From an uncultured Collinsella sp. (GTDB lineage: Bacteria > Actinomycetota > Coriobacteriia > Coriobacteriales > Coriobacteriaceae), in contig CAKUOD010000032.1 of assembly GCA_934668695.1 (NCBI GenBank), forward strand, positions 1 through 12,246: a stretch of 12,246 bases of DNA, given 5' to 3'. Both the position numbers and the translations under genes were made by a program. The notes under the pieces were generated by a model. The model saw only the letters and a list, made by a program, of their open reading frames with translations, ran no database searches and was not told where the DNA came from. How positions within the stretch are numbered: the stretch's first letter is position 1; every line of letters starts with the position of its first letter. Positions 1-6,173 of this stretch are shown piece after piece.

Positions 1-393
1 AAGGCGCCGCTCGCCGAGGTCAAGTCCACGCAGGAAAAGGTGCTCGAGCAAAACGCCGACTACCTGTCGCGTGGAGCATTGAAGCAGCTTGAGGACCGCA
101 ACAAGCGCGAACTCAACGCGCGCGAGCGTTCGGGTATCATGGAAGCGCTGGCGAGCGCGCGGACGCTCATGCGCGACGTGCTGCTGACGCTTCAGGACGA
201 GGCAGCCGACGTAGTGAACGAGGACGTGCGCGACACGATCGGGCGGCTTGCCGCCGCGACGAATGTTGCGGGTGCCACCCAGGCGCTCGAGGCGGTTGCC
301 ACCGCTGAGCGCAACATCGCCAGAAACGTTACTCCCCAGCTGGCCATCGAGGTCATGCTGTTCGATATCAGGAAGGCACTGAAATGCCGTTAG
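1..393 (+). CDS. holB: DNA polymerase III subunit delta' (HolB), C-terminal part, truncated by the window edge
   Basis: The reading frame is open from base 1 (aag gcg ccg...) to the TAG at 391-393, so only the last 130 codons are present and the start lies outside the window. The visible part is all-helical and rich in Ala, Glu and Arg. It ends with AERNIARNVTPQLAIEVMLF, which matches the pattern seen at the C-terminus of clamp-loader delta'/tau subunits, where the collar helices sit. The AAA+ ATP-site region would be upstream and is not visible. In the family, delta' is part of the clamp loader that places the beta clamp on primed DNA. The stop overlaps the next start by 10 bases (ATG at 384). 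HolB followed directly by the PSP1 protein RicT is a common arrangement in Gram-positive bacteria, and it supports both identifications. The identity rests on this context plus one motif. Confidence 0.75.
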   Translation, partial: KAPLAEVKSTQEKVLEQNADYLSRGALKQLEDRNKRELNARERSGIMEALASARTLMRDVLLTLQDEAADVVNEDVRDTIGRLAAATNVAGATQALEAVATAERNIARNVTPQLAIEVMLFDIRKALKCR

Positions 394-2084
394 TCGTACC
401 CGTTAAGTTTACCTACGCCTCGCGCGACCTGTGGTTTGACCCGCAGGACCTGGATATCCTCGAGGCCGATTATGCCATTTGCTCTACCGAGCGCGGAACC
501 GAGATCGGCCTGGTCACGGCCGATCCCTTCGAGGTGCCGCAGGACGAGATCGGCCAGCCGCTCAAGCCCGTGCTGCGCGTGGCGAGTGACATCGACCTGC
601 AGCTTGCCGACGACCTGGCCATCCAGGGCGACGAGGCTATGGTCGACTTTCGTCGCCTGGTCAAGGAGCTCGACCTCGAGATGAAGCCGGTGGGCGTCGA
701 GTACCTGTTTGGCGGTGAGAAGGCCGTGTTCTACTTTGCGGCCGAGGAGCGCGTCGATTTTCGCCAGCTCGTCAAGGATCTGTCCTCGACGCTGCACATT
801 CGCGTCGACATGCGCCAGATCGGTGTGCGCGACGAGACCCGCCTGGTGGGCGGCTATGCCCAGTGCGGCCAGGAGCTCTGCTGCACGCGCTTTGGCGGAC
901 AGTTTGAGCCGGTTTCGATCCGCATGGCAAAAGAGCAGGACCTGCCGCTCAACTCGTCCAAGATCAGCGGAGTGTGTGGCCGCCTGATGTGCTGCCTGCG
1001 CTACGAGTTCGAGGCGTACAAGGACTTTAAGAGCCGCGCGCCCAAAAAGAAGACGCTCATCGATACGCCGCTCGGCAAGGCGCGTATCCAGGAATACGAC
1101 ACCCCGCGCGAACAGCTGGTGCTGCGCCTGGAGAACGGCAAGGTCTTTAAGGTCAACCTGGCCGACATGACCTGCTCCGAGGGCTGCAAGAAGAAAGCTG
1201 CCGAGCAGGGCTGCAACTGCCGCCCCGACTGCGTGACGCGCGATGTGCTCGAGCGCATCGAGTCGCCCGAGATGCGCCTGGCGCTCATGGAGCTCGACCG
1301 CGAGAACGGCGTCGACGTGGGCGATGGCCTGTCGAGCGCCGACCGTCTTGCTGGCACGTCGATGCCCAGGCGCCGTCGTCGCGATGCCGATTCCGATGCC
1401 CGCGCCGGTCAGGGGCAGGGCGAGGGCCGTGGCCGCGGTAAGGGTCGCGGTAAGGCCGAGGTGTCCGAGGCCGAGGAGGCCGCCGGTGGCCGCCGCCGTC
1501 GCAAGCGTGCGGGCTCGGGCGATGCCGGCGAGACTGCGGCTGCAGGCAAGAATGCCTCACGCGAGCGCGAGGCTCAGCAGCCCCAGCAGCAAAACCGCGG
1601 CGGTGGCATGAATCCCACGCGTCGTCGTCGCCGTCATCTGTCGAGTGAGGAGCGCGAGGATGCTTTCCGCGCCGCAGCCGCTCGCGAGGCCGGTGCCGCT
1701 CCCAAGGGCGGCTCGGGTTCCGACGCACCTGCCAACAAGGGCGGCAAGCCGCGTGGCGAGGAGGAGCGCGCTCCGCGTCCACGCCGTCGCCATTCCTCGG
1801 GCACGCAGCAGAAGCCTTCGGTGCCTTCCGTGGCCGATCAGGTGTCGGATGGCGAGGTCAAGGTCACGCGTCGTCGTCCCGGTGACGGCGGAGGTGCGGC
1901 TGCCAAGGCCGCGCGTGGCGCCGCTCGCGACGAGCGCGAGCCGCGCGAGGATCGCGGTGGCGAGGGCTCGGCCGACCAGGGTCAAAAGCGCCGTCGCCGT
2001 CGCCGTTCCCGCAAGCCGCGCCAGGATGGTGGCGAGGGCTCGACCCCGTCTTCGTTCGCACCACAACCGCCCGCCGGCGAATAA
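384..2084 (+). CDS. ricT: PSP1-domain protein RicT (YaaT-like) with a long Arg-rich disordered tail
   Basis: The protein has 566 residues. Residues 1-290 form a PSP1/RicT core, including FDP at 18-20, ERGTEIG at 36-42 and RQIGVRDETRLVGGYAQCG at 144-162. The conserved cysteine clusters are C161, C166, C167 and C198, C203, C204. In Bacillus subtilis, RicT works with RicA and RicF in a complex that carries iron-sulfur clusters, bound partly by such cysteines, and that influences RNase Y mRNA processing, competence and sporulation. A second Cys group follows at C264, C268, C277, C279 and C283. From about residue 328 to the end (bases 1365-2081) the sequence is low complexity, made of Arg blocks at 329-333, 370-375, 413-417, 467-469, 496-498 and 536-541 separated by Gly/Ala/Glu-rich spacers. 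This roughly doubles the usual length of the family (near 275-300). Such a tail could bind RNA or ribosomes (inference). The ATG at 384 overlaps the end of holB, suggesting translational coupling. Confidence 0.9.
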   Translation: MPLVVPVKFTYASRDLWFDPQDLDILEADYAICSTERGTEIGLVTADPFEVPQDEIGQPLKPVLRVASDIDLQLADDLAIQGDEAMVDFRRLVKELDLEMKPVGVEYLFGGEKAVFYFAAEERVDFRQLVKDLSSTLHIRVDMRQIGVRDETRLVGGYAQCGQELCCTRFGGQFEPVSIRMAKEQDLPLNSSKISGVCGRLMCCLRYEFEAYKDFKSRAPKKKTLIDTPLGKARIQEYDTPREQLVLRLENGKVFKVNLADMTCSEGCKKKAAEQGCNCRPDCVTRDVLERIESPEMRLALMELDRENGVDVGDGLSSADRLAGTSMPRRRRRDADSDARAGQGQGEGRGRGKGRGKAEVSEAEEAAGGRRRRKRAGSGDAGETAAAGKNASREREAQQPQQQNRGGGMNPTRRRRRHLSSEEREDAFRAAAAREAGAAPKGGSGSDAPANKGGKPRGEEERAPRPRRRHSSGTQQKPSVPSVADQVSDGEVKVTRRRPGDGGGAAAKAARGAARDEREPREDRGGEGSADQGQKRRRRRRSRKPRQDGGEGSTPSSFAPQPPAGE

Positions 2085-2147
2085 CGCCCGCGAGCGGATT
2101 TAGCCCGCCTTGCCCCGAGGGCATCGGGGTATCATAGCGCTGAATCA

Positions 2148-2183
2148 ACAACCCTCCCTGCGACCGAACGTAGGGAGGGTTGT
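2148..2183 (+). promoter_or_regulatory. Leader hairpin that buries the comF ribosome binding site
   Basis: The arms ACAACCCTCCCT (2148-2159) and AGGGAGGGTTGT (2172-2183) are perfectly complementary over 12 bp, with a 12-nt loop (2160-2171). The right arm contains AGGGAGGG (2172-2179), the Shine-Dalgarno sequence of the TTG start at 2187, so the folded form would hide the ribosome binding site. A TATCAT at 2130-2135 could be a -10 box that starts a transcript near 2142, just before the hairpin, but no well-spaced -35 is seen. A smaller stem, CCCCGA/TCGGGG (2113-2118/2124-2129), lies upstream. No U-run follows the large stem, so it is a poor candidate for a terminator of ricT. Control of translation by this hairpin is an inference. 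Confidence 0.6.
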
Positions 2184-2186
2184 GTC

Positions 2187-2993
2187 TTGAAGAGCCATCT
2201 GAACATATTGAGCCGTCTGCAGGGTGCCAGTGCCCTGCCGTCTGCGGACGAATTGCTACCGTTTGCCGAGCGGGCGGCACGCGAGGCGCTCGAGGCATTG
2301 TCGCCAACACGATGTGCCGGCTGCGAGCGCGCCGGTGCGCTTATTTGCCAAGACTGCCTGGCCGCGCTCACGCTCATCGACCCACGTCATAGCTGTACCC
2401 GATGCGGCGCCCCGTTTGGTGATCTGCTGTGCACCGAGTGCTCGGTCGAGGGTGCGTCCTCGGCAATGGCTGAAGCGCTCGATCGGTGCCTGGCGTGCGC
2501 CGTCTATGCGCATCCGCTGCCGCGCATCATTAAAGCGTACAAGGACGCGGGCGAGCGACGCCTGGCGCCGTATCTGGCGGAGCTGCTCTACGACACCGTC
2601 CTGCATGCGCAGGTCGCAGCTCCCGATCGCTATGGCGGCGTGCTGTCCGGTGCGGACGCGGTGGTGTTTGTGCCTGCGACAGCGGCGGCGTTTCGGCGGC
2701 GCGGCTTTGATCACATGGAGGCCATTGCGCGTCCATTTTGCGAGCTGTCGGGTGTGCCGCTGCTCGATGCCCTCGTTAAGTACGGTCATGGCGACCAACG
2801 TGAACTCGGTCGCGAGGAGCGCCGAGAGCGCGCCCGGGGCATGTACGAGACAGTCGAGGACGTGCGGGGCCGCCGCCTGCTGCTCATCGACGACGTTATT
2901 ACCACGGGCGCGACGATGGCGGCGGCTTCAGCAGAACTCAAGCGCGCCGGTGCCGCGGCCGTCGATGGCCTCGCTATCGCACGCGTTTGGTAG
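2187..2993 (+). CDS. comF: ComF/ComFC-family protein: double zinc ribbon plus phosphoribosyltransferase domain
   Basis: The protein has 268 residues and starts at TTG 2187, eight bases after a strong AGGGAGGG. An N-terminal zinc-binding part has four CxxC pairs: C43/C46, C54/C57, C70/C73 and C82/C85. The C-terminal part is a type I phosphoribosyltransferase fold: VVFVPATAAAFRRRGFDHME at 159-178, where ComF proteins carry a P...RRGFN motif, then the PRPP-binding loop LLLIDDVITTGAT at 231-243. ComF proteins are needed for DNA uptake or recombination in natural transformation in several bacteria. Many non-competent species keep one, and its enzymatic substrate is unknown. Its length is normal for the family. 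It follows ricT, a protein tied to competence in Bacillus, after a 102-bp gap. About 35 residues before the first zinc ribbon form a plain helical leader. Confidence 0.9.
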   Translation: MKSHLNILSRLQGASALPSADELLPFAERAAREALEALSPTRCAGCERAGALICQDCLAALTLIDPRHSCTRCGAPFGDLLCTECSVEGASSAMAEALDRCLACAVYAHPLPRIIKAYKDAGERRLAPYLAELLYDTVLHAQVAAPDRYGGVLSGADAVVFVPATAAAFRRRGFDHMEAIARPFCELSGVPLLDALVKYGHGDQRELGREERRERARGMYETVEDVRGRRLLLIDDVITTGATMAAASAELKRAGAAAVDGLAIARVW

Positions 2994-3003
2994 GGGTGGT
3001 TTT

Positions 3004-4113
3004 GTGGCAGTGAAGATTGAGCGGCGCAACGAGCCGACAGGCGAACAGCTAGCGGCTTCCGTAATCCTAACAGGCGCTTCAGCGCTGCGCATGATGCGCG
3101 CCGAGCGTCGACAAATGGGTTATATCGGCTGGAGGGACCTCGATCCCGATGAAGAGCGCCGTATATTGCATGCGTCGTCGCCCTCGGCCGAGGATATCTA
3201 TCTTCCCGACTTGGTGCGAATTGGAGCCAAAAGTGGCGAGGTGCAAGAAGATCTGTGCTTGCTGGTGGGATCTGCGGCGCAGCGCCGCCGCATGCCTGGC
3301 GTAGGCTGGTCCGTATGTTCCGGGTTGCCCGCCGGCTCGATTCTAGAGGTGGAACCGGGGGTGTACAGCCTATCTCCCGAGGCCCTTTGTGTTGCCGTTG
3401 CGCGCGAGGTCGGCTGCATCCAGGCGTTTGCCCTGGCCCAGGAGCTGTGCTCTAAGATTTCACTGAGCGACCGCGGGAAGTATCTGCCTCCCTATACCTC
3501 GCCTGTTACGAATAAACTTGCAAAGGACAAGGACCAGCCACCAGACGTGGGTTACTTCGAAGTCGAGCCGGTGCTGACGCCCGAACGGCTGATGGACTAT
3601 CTCGCGGTATGCAAGGGGAGCGATGCCAAACGGCTGCTGCGCCTGTGCCCCTACCTGTCAGAAAACCTGCGCTCACCCATGGAGTGCATCATGCTTGCCA
3701 TGTTCTCTCTTCCGTTTTCCTATGGCGGCTTTTCCTGTGGCCCCTTTAAGACCGACTGCAAAATCGAGTTCAACGATCGTGCGCAGGCAATCTCGGGAAT
3801 GCCCCATGCAGTTTGCGATGCGTATCAAGAGGCAGCCCGGTTTGACCTGGAATACAACGGCGAGCTGGGCCATTCCTCTCGGAGGGGACGTATCCATGAT
3901 GAAAAGCGCAACACGGGCTTGATTACTATGGGAATCGAGGTCGCGACGGTCAACAACGAAATGCTCTGCGACATGGAAGCGATGGAAGCGCTCGCATGGC
4001 GCATCCACCAGCGTATGCGAAAGCGGTACCGGAATCGTGTCGATGCCCGCAGGAAGAAGCAAGAGGCGTTGCTTAACACGCTGCGGGCGTGTTTTGGGCT
4101 TAAGCCGGTCTAA
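3004..4113 (+). CDS. Accessory protein with a C-terminal DUF559/Vsr-like nuclease domain
   Basis: The start is GTG 3004, preceded by AGGGGTGG (2992-2999), giving 369 residues. The frame stays open far upstream, but that stretch is the comF gene read in another frame. The first half has segments such as LTGASALR (22-29), LLVGSAAQRR (86-95), SGLPAGSILEVEPGVYSLSP (106-125) and ALAQELCS (143-150). I associate this pattern with a family of hypothetical proteins common in Coriobacteriia. The second half has SPMECIMLAMFSLP (224-237), YGGF (240-243), then D281, E283, NG (285-286), H290, D299, R302, L306 and G310, followed by a V-V strand. This spacing resembles the PD-(D/E)XK-type core of DUF559/Vsr endonucleases (D...E-x-(D/N)G...H...D..R...L...G). 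The usual Asp after E283 is replaced by Tyr-Asn, so activity is uncertain. A basic helix (336-352) ends the protein. Codon use is less GC-rich than in the neighbours, which suggests recent acquisition. A defence or mobile-element role is possible but unproven. Confidence 0.82.
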   Translation: MAVKIERRNEPTGEQLAASVILTGASALRMMRAERRQMGYIGWRDLDPDEERRILHASSPSAEDIYLPDLVRIGAKSGEVQEDLCLLVGSAAQRRRMPGVGWSVCSGLPAGSILEVEPGVYSLSPEALCVAVAREVGCIQAFALAQELCSKISLSDRGKYLPPYTSPVTNKLAKDKDQPPDVGYFEVEPVLTPERLMDYLAVCKGSDAKRLLRLCPYLSENLRSPMECIMLAMFSLPFSYGGFSCGPFKTDCKIEFNDRAQAISGMPHAVCDAYQEAARFDLEYNGELGHSSRRGRIHDEKRNTGLITMGIEVATVNNEMLCDMEAMEALAWRIHQRMRKRYRNRVDARRKKQEALLNTLRACFGLKPV

Positions 4114-4147
4114 TTCACGTCGAAATTAGGGGGTTAATCATATGCCC

Positions 4148-4364
4148 TGGCCAAAATATGGCAAATATGAGTACTGTCACTAAATCAGTAACAGCAAAAT
4201 CAAGGAATTTAGGACTCGGGGGCGGCATAAAGTAAGAAGATAATATACAAATGTAGAATAACTAAGCATCAGGTTGGCGACACTGAGCGCAAAATCTGTC
4301 CGAGAGGCCAAAATTGCCTGTTACTAAATTGGTGACAGTACTCATATTTGCCATTTTTTGGCCA
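4148..4364. repeat. MITE-like element with 47-bp imperfect terminal inverted repeats
   Basis: The left arm 4148-4194 and the right arm 4318-4364 are reverse complements at 43 of 47 positions. Both begin with TGGCCAAAA at the outer ends and include ATGGCAAATATGAGTACTGT. The 123-bp interior (4195-4317) is AT-rich compared with the surrounding genes and has no coding frame of note. Each arm also contains its own small dyad: CTGTCACT-aaatc-AGTAACAG (4174-4194) and CTGTTACT-aaatt-GGTGACAG (4318-4338), which could be a protein-binding site. The layout fits a non-autonomous mobile element, or a long hairpin RNA if transcribed. No clear target duplication is visible in the flanks and no transposase is present, so mobility is inferred. 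Confidence 0.8.
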
Positions 4365-4384
4365 CAGCACCCTAGGAAGGGTGC

Positions 4385-4413
4385 CCCGGAGCTCCCCATA
4401 GGGGAGCTCCGGG
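4385..4413 (+). terminator. GC-rich hairpin, possible degenerate terminator
   Basis: CCCGGAGCTCCCC (4385-4397) and GGGGAGCTCCGGG (4401-4413) form a perfect 13-bp stem with a 3-nt loop (ATA). The following bases are CTTCAC, so the U-tract is weak. The stem and loop resemble the clearer terminator at 5923-5956, and it lies downstream of the nuclease-like gene and before a new promoter. This supports a terminator or a related repeat unit. Confidence 0.5.
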
Positions 4414-4485
4414 CTTCACAGGGGCACGAATAGCCCACTCCGACCTGCGAAATCTGTACTCGCGATGCGAATGACGCCCCTAACC

Positions 4486-4514
4486 TTAAACTTTAGCTTG
4501 AACTTAGCTATAAT
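4486..4514 (+). promoter_or_regulatory. Sigma-70-type promoter with a perfect -10 box
   Basis: TATAAT lies at 4509-4514, and TTAAAC at 4486-4491 is a partial -35 box 17 bases upstream. The local AT-rich stretch (4478-4515) stands out in this GC-rich DNA. A start near 4520-4522 would coincide with the 5' strand of the closing stem of the downstream RNA candidate. This is the only perfect -10 hexamer I found placed like a promoter in the window. Confidence 0.72.
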
Positions 4515-4520
4515 GCGCTA

Positions 4521-4845
4521 CGTTCCTACCAGGCTGTGGTTGCGGACGGACGAAATGCCCGTCCTAGTCCAAGACAGACGCGGTCAAAGGGATCCACGTA
4601 AGCGACCGCGTGCGCGCGGCGCGATCATGGCGCGTCCTAGATGTAAGCCGCACCGTCCGTTCTACTTTCTTTGGGGCAATACCGCCTCGCGGACGAGCGG
4701 GCCAGTCGTGAAGGTGGCTGCGGCCTCCCGAGCAAACACCCCGGTGCGCAAGTGTGGGGTCAAATACCAGGTCAGCTGGTGGGAACAATCTGATATTCCG
4801 CGCAACGCACGGATCGTATACGACACAGAAGGCAGGGTAGTGGAC
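4521..4845 (+). ncRNA. Structured RNA or long leader, candidate raiA-motif RNA
   Basis: This stretch of about 325 nt begins just after TATAAT (4509-4514). Although the lipoprotein frame is open through it, the codons look non-coding (only about 60% GC at third positions, with CTA, AGA, CGA, GTA and ACA in use). Its ends pair: GTTCCTACC (4522-4530) with GGTAGTGGAC (4836-4845), nine pairs including one G-U and one bulged base. Internal stems include GGACGG/CCGTCC (4544-4549/4559-4564), CGCGGTC/GACCGCG (4579-4585/4604-4610), CGTCCG/CGGACG (4654-4659/4690-4695) and ACCAG/CTGGT (4766-4770/4776-4780). raiA-motif RNAs are large conserved RNAs of Firmicutes and Actinobacteria found near raiA. Here raiA is the second gene downstream and comF lies upstream. 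The assignment rests on context and pairing and was not checked against a covariance model. A cis-regulatory leader of the lipoprotein gene is the main alternative. I see no terminator between it and that gene. Confidence 0.5.
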
Positions 4846-4863
4846 ATGGTGAGGGGCAGCTTG

Positions 4864-5856
4864 ATGCACGCGGCTCGGTTAGGTGCTGGGACCGCAGCGG
4901 TCATCGCCGTTTTGGGCCTGAGCGGATGCGCGTTCAACCCGCTGTCTACGTTCACGACTCCCACGATCGACCAGATCGAGTACGAGACCGTCACGCCCAC
5001 GGTGTCGGATGATGCCCTGGTCACTCCCGGTACCCTGACGGTCGCCCTCGATACCTCCGATGCGCCGCAGGCCATGCAGGGCGCTGGCGGCGAGCTCACG
5101 GGGTATGCAGTCGACGCTGCCCGCGCCCTCGCAAGCCGCATGGGCCTTAAGGTCGCCTTTGTCGATGCGTCCTCGGCAGGTTCCGCGCTCGGCGACAAAA
5201 AGGCTGATATCTTTATCGGCGAGATCAACTCCACGGACGGGGACGTTAGCTCGCTCGGCACCTGCCTGTACGATGCCGCTTCTGTGTTCGGTAGAACCAG
5301 CGATGGTGGGTCGCTAAACGTTTCCACCGATACCCTTAACACGTCTACTCTGGGTGTCCAGATGTCCTCGGCCTCGCAGGAGGCGCTTGCTAAGCAGAGC
5401 ATCACCGCCAACCAAAAGACCTACCCCAACATCAACGAGTGCTTTGAGGCGCTCGAGTCCGGCGAAGTCGACTATGTGATCTGCGACTCCACGGCCGGCG
5501 GCTACCTTGCACGCCTGATGAGCGAGATCTCCTATGTCGGTGCGCTCGAGGCGCCCTCGACGCTTGGTGTTGCGGGCGCCTCGTCCAATGACGAACTGTG
5601 TCGTGCCGTGAGCGATGCCCTCGACGGCATCACGGTCGACGGTACGCTCGAGGCGGTCCACTGCGTCTGGTATGGCACGATGCCCTACGACCTCACCACT
5701 AAGACAGTATCTGGTGTCAACCTTCAGTCGTCTGGCTCCGCATCCTCCGGCAGCGAGTCCTCCGATTCCAACAATGAGACCGCATCCTCCGAAGACAAAT
5801 CGTCCAGCCAGGAAGACACCATCACCGACGACGACATTAACAAGCTTAATAGCTAG
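4864..5856 (+). CDS. Solute-binding lipoprotein, family 3 (amino-acid type)
   Basis: The chosen start, ATG 4864, gives 330 residues and has GAGGGG at 4851-4856, seven bases upstream and just outside the predicted RNA fold. ATG 4846 is a possible alternative. The frame remains open back to 4465, but that part looks like untranslated leader. Residues 1-22 form a lipoprotein signal peptide ending in the lipobox LSGC, with the lipidated Cys at 22. Residues about 55-271 match the SBP_bac_3 fold: GTLTVALDTSDAP (56-68), GGELTGYAVDAARALASRMG (75-94), ADIFIGEIN (114-122) and a second-lobe segment with GEVDYVICDST (200-210). The tail from about 289 is a Ser/Glu/Asp-rich linker. Such proteins capture small polar solutes, usually amino acids, for an ABC importer on the outer face of the membrane. 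No permease or ATPase gene is adjacent, so the partner and ligand are unknown and a sensing role is possible. Confidence 0.85.
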   Translation: MHAARLGAGTAAVIAVLGLSGCAFNPLSTFTTPTIDQIEYETVTPTVSDDALVTPGTLTVALDTSDAPQAMQGAGGELTGYAVDAARALASRMGLKVAFVDASSAGSALGDKKADIFIGEINSTDGDVSSLGTCLYDAASVFGRTSDGGSLNVSTDTLNTSTLGVQMSSASQEALAKQSITANQKTYPNINECFEALESGEVDYVICDSTAGGYLARLMSEISYVGALEAPSTLGVAGASSNDELCRAVSDALDGITVDGTLEAVHCVWYGTMPYDLTTKTVSGVNLQSSGSASSGSESSDSNNETASSEDKSSSQEDTITDDDINKLNS

Positions 5857-5870
5857 TTATTGCTAGGGGT

Positions 5871-5899
5871 GGCGTCTCCTATGCGCTAGGAGAGACGCC
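5871..5899 (+). terminator. Hairpin after the lipoprotein gene
   Basis: GGCGTCTC (5871-5878) pairs with GAGACGCC (5892-5899), 15 bases after the stop codon. The 13-nt loop can pair further (CCTA/TAGG with a bulge). The trailing TCTTCAC is only weakly T-rich, so this may act alone as a poor terminator or together with the stronger one that follows. Confidence 0.5.
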
Positions 5900-5922
5900 T
5901 CTTCACGGTTTCAACACGCACT

Positions 5923-5956
5923 GCCGGGCTTCCCCAATAGGGGAGCCCGGCTTTTT
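5923..5956 (+). terminator. Intrinsic (rho-independent) terminator
   Basis: GCCGGGCTTCCCC (5923-5935) pairs with GGGGAGCCCGGC (5940-5951) with one bulged T and an AATA loop, and is followed by TTTTT at 5952-5956. It ends transcription from the lipoprotein gene and separates it from raiA, so raiA needs its own promoter in 5957-6173. Confidence 0.87.
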
Positions 5957-6173
5957 CATCTCTATAAAACCATCAGGTCAAAGCCAATTTTCTGGACCAA
6001 ATACAAAGTCGCCGGCTCCCTCCTATAGCGCACTTTGCCACAGAAAAGTGCGAGACTTCGGTATGCGGTATCAAGCAATCGTTATTCGGGTCTTTGGGAA
6101 TCCGCGTGATTAAATGCACGGCAATGGGTACATAGCCAGTACAGTAAGTCCCCGAGGCAGATTGGAGCCACGT
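5957..6173 (+). other. Leader region of raiA with a small hairpin
   Basis: No gene is visible in these 217 bases. CGCACTTT (6029-6036) and AAAGTGCG (6045-6052) form a perfect 8-bp stem with an 8-nt loop and no U-tract. The raiA promoter should lie here because a terminator closes the preceding unit, but I found no convincing -35/-10 pair. The base composition is nearer 50% GC than that of the flanking genes. An in-frame ATG at 6114 lacks a ribosome binding site and would add 20 residues not seen in the family. Confidence 0.4.

Noticed and set aside
2148..2183. The comF leader hairpin as a terminator of ricT
   Set aside because: No U-run follows the stem, and the right arm is exactly the ribosome binding site of the next gene. 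A dual role cannot be excluded.
2224..3003. Open frame running through comF into the nuclease-like gene
   Set aside because: It is comF read in another frame. The GTG at 3004 with AGGGGTGG upstream is the natural start.
4521..4845. tmRNA, RNase P RNA, SRP RNA or 6S RNA
   Set aside because: The hallmark sequences I know (tmRNA acceptor end with GGTTCGAATCC-type arm, RNase P GAGGAAAGTC, SRP GGAAGCAGC) are absent on both strands.
4465..4863. In-frame N-terminal extension of the lipoprotein (open frame back to 4465)
   Set aside because: It would put about 130 residues before a signal peptide and lipobox, overlaps a TATAAT promoter and a stem-forming region, and has codon use unlike the neighbours. 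A good Shine-Dalgarno precedes ATG 4864.
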